Positions 55,617 through 64,000 of a stretch of DNA of 64,000 bases are shown in pieces; position 1 is the stretch's first letter, and each line of letters begins with the position of its first letter. This DNA is from Protopterus annectens. Its lineage: Eukaryota > Chordata > Ceratodontiformes > Protopteridae. The notes under the pieces were generated by a model that was given only the letters and a program-made list of their open reading frames with translations, searched no databases and had not been told where the DNA came from. The stretch covers positions 1,134,931,254-1,134,995,253 of the forward strand of contig NC_056726.1 in assembly GCF_019279795.1 (NCBI RefSeq), given 5' to 3'. Made by a program: the position numbers and the translations under genes.

Positions 55617-56575
55617 TTAAACCTTGCCTAAAAAAATACTATAGGGGCAGCAAGAGCCTTAGCCAGTATCCGGAATCCCAGGGGCGACAGGTGCAGGCCA
55701 TCTGTGGCAAAGCATCGTGGTCTGTCAACCATGTCATCCCAAGCAGACAGATACTGGATCCCCTTAGAATGGCACCAGAAGCTTAGTCAATTGTTGAAGT
55801 CAATAATTTTGTCCTTGTACTGCGGAATCATTTGGGGCAATGGCAGAATGCTACTCAGGACTAGGGTCATACTTGCCTGGGCTACAAGATCGGAGAACTC
55901 TTCCATGTCTCTTTTCATGTAGCCCAGGGAGGTACATCTCAGGTCATTCACACCAACATGGACAATGACAGAGGCATATTTGTACTTGTTGTGGAGTGAC
56001 CTGAGTGCGTGGGTTATGTGGCGGATCCTAGCACTCGACAGGCAGCTGACAATAACCTTCTCCTTGTTTAGCCTGATGAGTGGGACATCAGTGTGCCTGA
56101 CTATAGAGTCACCTATGACTAGTGTGTTGGGTACGTTGTTTTGCCTTATTGGCTGTGGTTGAGTGGCACATTGAGTCTGTGGGCTATATGTCATTTGTGT
56201 TGTGTTGGGGGATGGAGGTTGCTTGCGTTTCTGTTTTGGAGGTCTCTGTTGCTTAGACAGATTATTATTGAGAGCCTCTGTGAATGTTTTTGTGTTACTA
56301 TGCGTGGATTTTGGTGGTGTAGATTTAGTGAGACTATGTGATGAGTGTGGAGTGGTGCAAATGTTTACCTTCTCCTCATGACTGTCAAGTTCAGTCTTGG
56401 TTGGAGAGAGCTTTTCCTCCAGTTTGGCTAGATAAATGCATCTCTCACAGGTTGTAGTGTTGGGTGGTATTAGGAGAGGGTTATCTGTGTACATGAGGCA
56501 ATTTCTACATTGCCTCAAGATGCCCAGATTCATCAGATAGACAGGAGAGAACACTGGGAGCTGACACCTGGACAT
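55617..56575 (-). pseudogene. LINE F ORF1 (SGNH esterase type), one nonsense codon
   Basis: Starts MSRCQLPVFSPVYLMNLGIL; Cys cluster RNCLMYTD ... TTCERCIYLAKLE; Pro/Thr/Gln linker; esterase blocks GDSIVRHTDVP, VHVGVNDLRCTS and (after the stop) DGLHLSPLG. A TGA at 55787-55789 replaces the Trp of NNWL, and a small shift probably occurs in the T-run near 55630. The first 262 codons are open and all three catalytic blocks are intact. ORF1 is separated from ORF2 by the inserted PLE. Confidence 0.87.
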
Positions 56576-57620
56576 GCCTGAATAAAAAACTATTTTCCTC
56601 TAGATAAGTGAGGAAACTGAGTACAAGAGCTGTTTTTCTCTAAGCAAGTGAGAAAAGTAAGTACAAAAACTGTTTTCCTCTAGGTAATGAGGAAGATTGA
56701 GTGCTATATTAATTAGTAGCTTATTTAGTGCTTACAAGTTCTGAACAAGTGCTGAGCATGAATAAACAAATTTAAGTGCTAAAACTTAGACTCTGTATCT
56801 GCACTAGACGAGTTACAGGACAGAAACAAGTGAAAATGCAGGCTTTCAAATCAGAAAGTTGAGAGAGATGGAAGAGATTGCCCAAACGGCCAATAACTAC
56901 AATTTCTGGGCCAGAACCACTCCTTATGTGGTAGACAGGTTACCTAGTGTTTACCACTACCACTGATAAGCTAGAAGGCTTCCCTCCAACACAGAAAGGC
57001 TTGGGGGGCTCAGAAGCTTACATACAGTCCTGGATACAGCAAATCTGTATCTGGAACACTAGTTACAGAAAGGTAGGAAACAAGCTTACAGTTTTTTTTT
57101 TTTTACAGAAAAGTAGCAAAAACAGTAGTAAAAACAATTCACATGCAGTGCAAGCTAGCACACTTGAGTATTTAGCAATATTAGACCAAACACAGTTTAA
57201 AAAAATGCAAATAAATTAAAAAGGACTAAAAGCAAGTGCAGAAAGAGTTTATTAGGTAGAATGTGGTAAAGAGATGGGACTGGGGGAGTGTCCCAGATCA
57301 AATCTACAGTGGGGCGGGCAACTGCAAAAGCCACCAAATTTAAACTACAAACCAAAAATAGGGTGGGTGGGACAAAACAGTTACAACAGAGGTCTAAGCA
57401 ATAACTAACAGTACAAACTCTAAAACCAAAAAATATACTCAGCTCTGTATATTTGCAGATCAGTCTCTCAGAACAGGGAGACACCAGTTTCAACAGAGAT
57501 CTAAGCAACAATTAACAAACTCTATAACCAAAATAAATATACTCAACTCTGTATATTTGCAGATAGTCTGGAAGGCAGTCTCTCAGAACACAGGTTCCAG
57601 CAATTAAATGCAGGCTGTTA
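56576..57620 (-). other. LINE F 5' UTR with internal tandem duplication
   Basis: Shares blocks with the LINE A 5' UTR. Two copies of a ~110-bp unit (CTCTGTATATTTGCAGAT, then AGTCTCTCAGAACA) lie at 57375-57485 and 57490-57600. The upstream limit is uncertain. Confidence 0.65.
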
Positions 57621-57679
57621 CTAACAGGTCAAATGTTATGCAAGTGATCCTTGAGTTAGATAACACAAGCTGTAAAAAA

Positions 57680-58015
57680 CAGCTATATGCCACACTCCTG
57701 CCTTCTTCGACTCCCATGCCTGACGCTCACAGGTTTTCTCTTACACAATCCATCCACCTCTTTGCTGGGCGCCCTTGTCTCCCCTTACCTTCTTCCTGTC
57801 TGTCTCACATTTTCTTTACCAAGTTGTCTTCTGTTTTTCTGCACATGTCCAAAGCACTATAATCTATTGTATTTGACCCATTCTGCAATTGGAGCTACTT
57901 TGCTTTTTGCTCTGATGTCCTTATTTCTTCATCTGCCCCACAGTCTGCATTGTACCACCTGTGTCAGGCACTTCATCTCATCACCTCTAGCTTCCTCAAC
58001 TGCTTTGCCTTTAGT
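57680..58015 (-). mobile_element. RTE-like LINE 3' fragment
   Basis: Minus-strand conceptual translation across frames gives a LINE C-terminal end: WVKYNRL-type lead, GHVQKNRRQL, then KGRQGRPAKRWMDCVRENL. This is the usual basic end of RTE-group ORF2. It differs from LINE G. It abuts the DIRS recombinase at about 58015-58020 without a visible boundary repeat. Confidence 0.65.
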
Positions 58016-58019
58016 GCAC

Positions 58020-58640
58020 TTGTTGGACCATTTCCAAAAAGTCATAGATGAAGCCAAGGCCCTAGTGCAGTGGGCCTTACCCCTGCCTAAAAAAGTTTGG
58101 TTGTGATGAGAATAGTAGCAGGCTGCGGCAACAATTTGGAAATAGTTTGACACAGGTTTTCTCTTCTTCTTACCTTCACAAGAAATAAACAACTGATCCA
58201 CAGATACAGATCTGAAAGATTGTATTCTGTTAGGCTAGTACCAGAGCTGCATGTGGACATTGAAAGTATGGTGTACCCTTTTGCCCTCATTTTTATATTT
58301 AGGAAAGAAAATGAGGCGATAGATAGATTGGCATAAAGTAAACTCAGGTGCCACTTTAGGCATAAAAGATGGATTCATTCTCAAAGAAACCCTGTCTGTA
58401 TGGAAAATGAGATAGGGGTGACACACCATAATAGTTTTCAACTCAGATACCCTTCTTGCAAAGGTCAGCGCAATCACTTAAACTGCTGTCCATATTACAA
58501 ACCTCAAGTCAGCCAGGTTAGCCAGCTCAAATGGAGCAAGTGTTAGCTTCTCCAATACAAAATTAAGATCCCAAGGAGAAGCCACCTGTTTTCTTGGAGG
58601 TCTCTTTTGCAAAACCCCTTTCAAAAATATTTTGACATGA
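58020..58640 (-). pseudogene. DIRS tyrosine recombinase, broken
   Basis: Site-specific recombinase thought to integrate circular DIRS cDNA. Minus-strand blocks: KQVASPWDLNFVLEKLTLAP (about 58550-58610), ALTFARRVSELKTI (catalytic Arg, 58420-58480), NPSFMPKVAPEF, a stop, NRIQSFRSVSVDQLFISCEG (58170-58230), and AHCTRALASS near 58030-58060 carrying the His-x-x-Arg pair. The final Tyr region is lost at the 58020 junction. At least two stops. Confidence 0.78.
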
Positions 58641-59189
58641 GAATGCCTTAAAAGAGAAGGAATAATGGGCCAACATACTGAAATGATCTATAAATGAACA
58701 TTGATGGAGGAGTAATATAGGACATTGGATAGTAACTCACAGAAATACGGTATAGAGAAACACAAACTTTGAATGGGTGCTGGCTATGTTGTTGGAGCCA
58801 ACTAGAAAATCTTTTCCATTAGCTAATATATGATTTTCTGGTAACAGACTTTCTTGCCTTGATTAGTACCTGCTTCGCAACCTTAATAAACAGGTGCCTA
58901 AAAGGGAATTAAGACTCTACCATCCAGGTAATCAGTTGAAGTCGATTGTGGTTGGAGTGTATCAAACACTCCTGTTTTTTGTGAGTAGATTCATTCTGTG
59001 AGGAAACCTTTGATAATTGCCCTGGCCATTTTCTAAAGAAGAGAGTACCACTGTTGCTTGGGCAAGAAGGAAGTTAGCAGAATGATCTTGGGGGATTCCT
59101 TCTGAATTTTCAGAAGTACCATGATATCAGTGGAAAGGATGGAAAAACATACAGGAACATTCCTGTCTAAGAAAAAGACAAGGCATCTA

Positions 59190-60690
59190 TCTGTCTTCTA
59201 GGCCTTCTTGCATCGAATACTGGAGCAGAATTTTATGAGCTGATTGTTCAGAGAGGAAGCAAAGATGTCTGCATCAGTAACTCCCCACAGATGGTTCACA
59301 TCTTGGAAGACCCCGATGTAGTTTCCATTCATGAGTGTCTGCCTTTGTCCTGCTCAGCTTGTCTGCCACACAATTTTGCTCTGATAGGATGTTGGATTCC
59401 CATAGAGGTAGATTCTGCTGTGAAGCTATATCCTAAGCAAACATGATTAGTCTTCAAAGGGAATATGACTTGGTTTCCCCTTGTTTGTTGATGAACCACA
59501 TGATTGTGATATTGTCTGTAACAACTTGAAGAGGTCTCGAGAACTAGAAATGATTCAGAGTGTGTTGATCAGAGCAAGCATCTCCCTCATGCTTATGTAC
59601 TTTCATCTGTCATTGGTGTTCCACACTCCATGCATTGTTATCCCAACTGAAGCTGCTCCCCACGCAAAGGGAAAGCATCCATTGTGACTGACTGCTTTGT
59701 AGCAGCAGGAGAGAAGGGGAGTTCTGGATTTAGGGTTATTTGCTGCCTCCACCAAGTGATTTCTCTTCTGACAAGCTCAAGAACTTGTATTTTAAAAGAT
59801 AATGGGTGTTGGTGCTGGGACCAAAGAGTCTTCAAATACCGCTGTACCTTTCCCATGTGGAGTTTTGCCAGGGTTATCATGAAAATCATAGATGCCAAGA
59901 GACCCAAAATCCTGAGGTATTCCCTTGCAGTGACTGACGTCTGAGTGGAAAATCCTAGACATAGATCTAGGTATATATCTAGCTGTTTTTCCTTTGGAAG
60001 CAAAGTTCTTTAAACTGATGTGTCTAACAGACACTCCAGAGACACAATTCAGCTTGTTTAAGATATTTCCCATAGAAGTGAGATCCCTGACACTTCGATA
60101 AAGACTCTGAAAACATAAACAAGTTGATTAAACATGGAAAATGTGGAAATGCTGTAGCTGCAATGAGCTATAACTGGAGGTAATCACTTTATTAATGCTT
60201 TAGGTGCAGTGGATAGTCCAAAGGATAAGGCAGAGAAATGATCATGTGATCCAGACACACAGAGACCTTTAAAAAGCACCTGAAGTCTGGATGACTAGGG
60301 TTGTTATGATAATCATCTTTTAAATCTAGTGTGACTAGGAAACTTAAATGAGGAAGAAGGGGTAACACGCTGTGAAGTGACATAATTTTGAACTTGAGCA
60401 CTGTAACCAGCTGGTTTAGAATAGAAAGATCCAGAACTAGTCTCCAAGCATTTTCTTTCTTTGGCACCAAAAACATCATTGAATAAAACCCTTTCTCAGC
60501 CTGGAAAGGAGGAACTGGTTTTATCATTCTCTGTGACAATATATGGTGAAGGACAGGAGGATAAAGAGGAGACTGATCTCATGGATGAGGAATTACCTCT
60601 AGAAAGGAGGAATTTCCTCCCACTGACATTTGTAACCTTGATAAAAGATCTTCAGAACCCATTTGTCTGAAACTGTCTTTTGCCAAAGAG
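59190..60690 (-). pseudogene. DIRS pol: reverse transcriptase and RNase H, broken
   Basis: RT: VSDKWVLKIFYQGYKCQWEE (60600-60690), frameshift, then FYSMMFLVPKKENAWRLVLD and LVTLDLKDDYHNNPSHPDFR (60192-60539); the catalytic Asp of the first block is kept (LDLKD). RNase H and linker: LGLLASMIFMITLAKLHMG, RYLKTLWSQHQHPLSFK, TKQSVTMDAFPLRGEQ (59638-60003; D-A-S changed to D-A-F), NNAWSVE and VVTDNITIMWFINKQGE (59480-59650). A later block, HLWGVTDADIFASSLNNQL (59230-59300), is typical of DIRS pol. Several frameshifts. Confidence 0.8.
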
Positions 60691-60699
60691 AAAAGTGGA

Positions 60700-62640
60700 A
60701 ATTTAGACTTTCTGGAAGGGCAAAGGGACTATCGGGGGGGGGGTAGACAATGTCACTTTAATATTGCTTATGTGTTGGACTGTCCTTACTTTTTGGAGGG
60801 GTGGGTCCCTGTATTTTTTGGAACCCCATGCCATTTCTTCTAACATGCCCATTTACCAGCCTTTTGGGTTACAGAATCCCTTAGAATATTTAAAAAAGGA
60901 GGGCTGAAAAAAAAATCTTACAGATTCTCTGTATTAGTCTACCTTCATCACATTTCTTGATAACCCCTGCAGCAGGCATCAAAAACTAACTTTCTATCCA
61001 GAGAAGAATTTAAAATCTAATTTTTCATATCTGTGAGGTTCTGAAAATGCAGCCAGGCAAACCTCCTCAAAACTGGTGTATATTATATATTCTAAACTTA
61101 AAAATTTCGAACCTCATATGTTCAACAACATATGAGCAAAACTTGAATATTGGAATATATAATAAAAACATTAAAAAAAAATCACCTTAATGCTCTGAGC
61201 AGGGAGGAAAGCCCCCCTGCACCCCCCACTCCCTCCCTACTTAAATGTACCAACTCCAAGACTACACTTCAGTGCAGGAAAGTGAAATTTTCCCATTCTG
61301 TTTGTATGGAGCTGTTGCCTTTCACCTTCAAACTTTTCAAAGTTTGATCATATGGTGTCGACCATATGACATTCGAACTTTGAAACGTTCATTAATTTAA
61401 AAGGGACCCCTCAAAACAGTACTGTTGGCCATAACCCTGAAAGAAGTATCAACAGAGTGTGACCTACAAAACTGAAAAAGAAAAATAAACCATTTAAAGC
61501 AGACTTTTTCCTCACAAGAAGGGTCTGCACACAAAACATTCTTCATACTTTCACAGTCAGTCAGAATAAAGTATAACATATGAGCCTGGCAATTCAAAAT
61601 TATAAAAATGAAAGTTGTCGAAGCATACACTTTCCCCACAGCTATCAGATGTGAGACTGTTTCCAGTTCTTTTTTACAGAACACGCATTTGTCTTTTTCT
61701 CCCACATTTTCAGTGGACTTTGTAAATCAGCATGTATGTAGTCCTCTAACCTGGGCTGCAATTCCTAGGTTTCATATTTTGGTTTTAGTTCACCTCTCCT
61801 AAACCATTCCCATGTCAAATTTAATATTGAAATTAACTAAATGTTTACCAGCAGTAGTATTAACTAAAGCTTTATCTGCTCATTCAGGTTTGGGAAGGAT
61901 GTATAAAAACTTAAAAAAACTTTGGGACTTTATACAATCTATCTGCCTTTTTTAGGGGCAGCTGCAGGCTGGCTGTCAGTAAAATTGCAGGCAGTGACAC
62001 GCACACACATCCTTCATAGCAGACAGCATCGTAGGAATAGATGAGTGTTCTGGAAATTTCATCTGTTAACAGCTCATATTAATTTTTGAGGGACTGGGTA
62101 ACCTCAGTGTTCTCCCCCTGAAAACAGTGGCACATTCTGGAAATAGTCTCATAGAAAAAGAAAGCTACACAGTAAGAATCAGATATTGTGCTCTCCTCTG
62201 AGTCTGAACCTGTACTCTGAAGAGAAAGCCCTTCATTTGTCCCTATATCTTCCTCTTCAGATTCGGATTCTTGACTCTCTTAAGGAAAGGAGGCATCCCA
62301 CTTTCTTTTACCAGAAATCACTTATAAGAAAGGTCACTAGCCAGAATTAAACCCAAAGCCAAATCTGGTAAACTACTCCTGTCTAGGAAAATTTGAGGAA
62401 GAGTGGATACGTGTTTAGTTTTCTGTTTCTTTTTGACAGGAAAAATGGGGCCAGCAATGTTGTTAATGGCAGCAGCAGTAGCTTCCCTAGGGACGGGCAC
62501 AATATTCCGAGTAAATAGGGAAGCCTACACAAATAAATCCACAAGTACTACCACCAAAATACGAAGAATAACAACAACAACTGGAGAAACAGTCCTCTGT
62601 TCTCAGTCCACAGATTTATTTGTTAAAAAACAATGAACAT
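60700..62640 (-). pseudogene. Probable DIRS Gag region, degenerate
   Basis: Upstream of pol on the minus strand. Readable pieces are VSTLPQIFLDRSSLPDLALG (62318-62500) and an acidic Glu/Ser-rich tract near 62180-62290 (SQESESEEEDIG). The rest is frame-broken and interrupted by the MITE-like insertion. A short Cys/His piece at 61640-61705 (KCVFCKKELETVSHLI) looks like a retroelement zinc motif and may be a separate fragment. Assignment as Gag rests mainly on position. Confidence 0.5.
61080..61400. mobile_element. MITE-like palindromic element inside DIRS
   Basis: Both ends hold hairpins: CATATGTTCAACAACATATG (left) and CATATGGTCGACACCATATG (right), with flanking TTTCGAAC / GTTCGAA blocks in inverted order. 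The core AGCCCCCCTGCACCCCCC and CCCTACTTAAATGTACCAAC is the complement of 36755-36812 in the MITE at 36433. Exact ends and TSD are not clear. Confidence 0.65.
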
Positions 62641-62976
62641 GAAGCACTTTTCGTTTGGTATAGTAACTCAAACATCTTCAGATAAAAAACGTCGACCATT
62701 ACACTGTTTAAATACAACAATGTCATATGTTCCAAATAAGTACTATACTTAATTAAAACTGTTAACCCTATACTACTTAGTAGCACATACTGACTTTAAA
62801 ATATTACAGTCAACATAAAATTAAATATAAAAACTAATTAATTGAGAGAATAAACAAAACCATAAATATTAGGTATGTACTGAATCTTATTTTTAGACAG
62901 TAAACTAGTACATTCCTGTACTTTCTACTTATATATTAAGGCTTTTCAATTTTAAATAACATAATATTGAACTTGC
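62641..62976. other. Gene-free AT-rich stretch
   Basis: No element or coding signal seen. It leads into the satellite. Confidence 0.5.
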
Positions 62977-64000
62977 GATTTGTCTGCATACATCAACTGG
63001 ACATAAGCGGATTTAAGTATATTTCCTACATTTTATTGTGGTTGTTATAACTTGGACTGATTCCTCAGATCTAGCTCTGTTGAAACTGTCTTGTGTGTGT
63101 CTGAAGCTCTGCACTAGTTGTTAAACTGCTCTGAAATTCCTTTAAGTGTTAATTAGCTTGGGGGGGTTTCTGATAACATTAAAACCTGTGTTGGTTACAT
63201 CTCTGGTAATCATTTTAAGTAGAGTTGCTTGCTACTGAGATTTGTCTGCATACATCAACTGGACATAAGCTGATTTAAGTATATTTCCTTCATTTTATTG
63301 TGGTTGCTATAACTTGGACTGATTTCTCAGATCTAGCTCTGTTGAAACTGTCTTGTGTGTGTGTCTGAAGCTCTGCACTAGTTGTTAAACTGCTCTGAAA
63401 TTCCTTTAAGTGTTAATTAGCTTGGGGGGTTTTCTGATAACATTAAAACCTGTGTTGGTTACATCTCTGGTAATCATTTCAAGTAGAGTTGCTTGCTACT
63501 GAGATTTGTCTGCATACATCAACTGGACATAAGCTGATTTAAGTATATTTCCTTCATTTTATTGTGGTTGTTATAACTTGGACTGATTTCTCAGATCTAG
63601 CTCTGTTGAAACTGTCTTGTGTGTGTGTCTGAAGCTCTGCACTAGTTGTTAAACTGCTCTGAAATTCCTTGTTAATTAGCTTGGGGGGTTTTCTAATAAC
63701 ATTAAAACCTGTGTTGGTTACATCTCTGGTAATCATTTTAAGTAGAGTTGCTTGCTACTGAGATTTGTCTGCATACATCAACTGGACATAAGCTGATTTA
63801 AGTATATTTCCTTCATTTTATTGTGGTTGTTATAACTTGGACTGATTTCTCAGATCTAGCTCTGTTGAAACTGTCTTGTGTGTGTGTCTGAAGCTCTGCA
63901 CTAGTTGTTAAACTGCTCTGAAATGCCTTGTTAATTAACTTGGGGGGTTTTCTGATAACATTAAAACCTGTGTTGGTTACATCTCTGGTAATCATTTTAA
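62977..64000. repeat. Satellite-like tandem array, period about 259-264 bp
   Basis: GATTTGTCTGCATACATCAA begins units at 62977, 63239, 63503 and 63762; the last runs off the window. Units are nearly identical apart from a (GT)3-4 length change, a TTTAAGT deletion in units 3 and 4, and single substitutions. The 60-codon minus-strand frame seen in the units is not evidence of a gene. Confidence 0.93.

Larger units (their letters stand above)
51725..57620 (-). mobile_element. CR1-like LINE F, near full length, split by a PLE
   Basis: Minus-strand LINE: 5' UTR (about 57620-56576), ORF1 (56575-55617), ORF2 (54592-52096), 3' UTR and CTATGAAC-type tail (51725-51745). A plus-strand PLE fragment (54637-55595) is inserted between ORF1 and ORF2. 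Sequence is close to LINE A. Confidence 0.9.
58020..62640 (-). mobile_element. DIRS-type tyrosine-recombinase retrotransposon, decayed
   Basis: Minus-strand order: Gag-like region (62500-60700), RT (60690-60190), RNase H and downstream pol (60003-59200), tyrosine recombinase (58620-58020). This RT-RH-YR set defines the DIRS order, which integrates with a recombinase rather than an integrase and leaves no TSD. Its 3' end is cut off by the RTE-like fragment at 58020, so the terminal inverted repeats are not seen. A palindromic MITE-like element is inserted at 61080-61400. Confidence 0.82.

Noticed and set aside
63554..63995. Repeated 60-codon minus-strand frame in the satellite
   Set aside because: Identical by tandem duplication; not present in all units; no protein-like constraint.
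62977..64000. CRISPR-like array
   Set aside because: Units are full-length tandem copies without spacers, in eukaryotic DNA.

Overview
The window is vertebrate nuclear DNA made almost entirely of transposable elements and simple repeats. I found no host gene exon that I can support. The mix includes CR1/L2-like LINEs with an SGNH-esterase ORF1, an RTE-type LINE, an L1-type 3' end, Penelope-like elements (PLEs) with GIY-YIG endonuclease and hammerhead-ribozyme motifs, a DIRS-type tyrosine-recombinase retrotransposon, two tRNA-derived SINE families, palindromic MITE-like elements, satellites and long GT/TA microsatellites. This fits a large, repeat-rich non-amniote genome (amphibian, lungfish or a similar fish lineage). 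I cannot fix the species from sequence alone.

Layout. 1-6440: two minus-strand copies of an L2/CR1-like LINE with a SINE between them. 7575-8720: the 3' end of an L1-type LINE. 9384-15751: a SINE fragment, then a Penelope-like element arranged as a head-to-tail tandem with a ~547-bp terminal repeat (pLTR) at each end, each carrying a hammerhead motif. 15752-23745: two CR1-like LINEs (A minus, B plus) head to head around a tRNA-Arg(CCU)-like sequence; B has a 5' region of two 660-bp monomers. 24736-26170: a third CR1 fragment (C). 26650-26898: a small poly(A)-tailed retrocopy with an 18-bp target-site duplication (TSD). 28864-29518: a PLE-derived foldback with hammerhead and TSD. 31085-34170: a degenerate ~250-bp satellite array with GT tracts, invaded by a CR1 fragment (D), a second hammerhead foldback and a SINE. 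36370-37081: a palindromic MITE between TA and TG microsatellites. 37645-41510: an old near-full-length CR1 relative (E). 43053-43268: a third, decayed hammerhead foldback. 46260-46893: a second palindromic MITE with an 8-bp TSD. 47233-50430: a SINE, then an RTE LINE whose 3' tail matches that of the SINE. 51725-57620: a near-full-length CR1 LINE (F) split by a PLE insertion (54637-55595, 15-bp TSD, plus-strand hammerhead). 57680-62640: a DIRS-type element with a palindromic MITE-like insertion, abutting an RTE-like fragment. 62977-64000: a ~262-bp tandem satellite running off the window.

Every element reading frame of any length carries stops or frameshifts, so the window reads as a graveyard of once-autonomous elements and the non-autonomous ones that used them. 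The main point of interest is the repeated occurrence of hammerhead motifs (six copies, two orientations, at least three element types), each with the conserved CUGANGA box, five of six with the GAAA box, and most with a tiny palindromic helix III. Three of them sit in short foldback insertions with TSDs that look like non-autonomous, ribozyme-bearing Penelope derivatives. Two SINE-LINE pairs sharing 3' tails and a group of MITEs whose terminal repeats are themselves palindromes are the next most notable signals.
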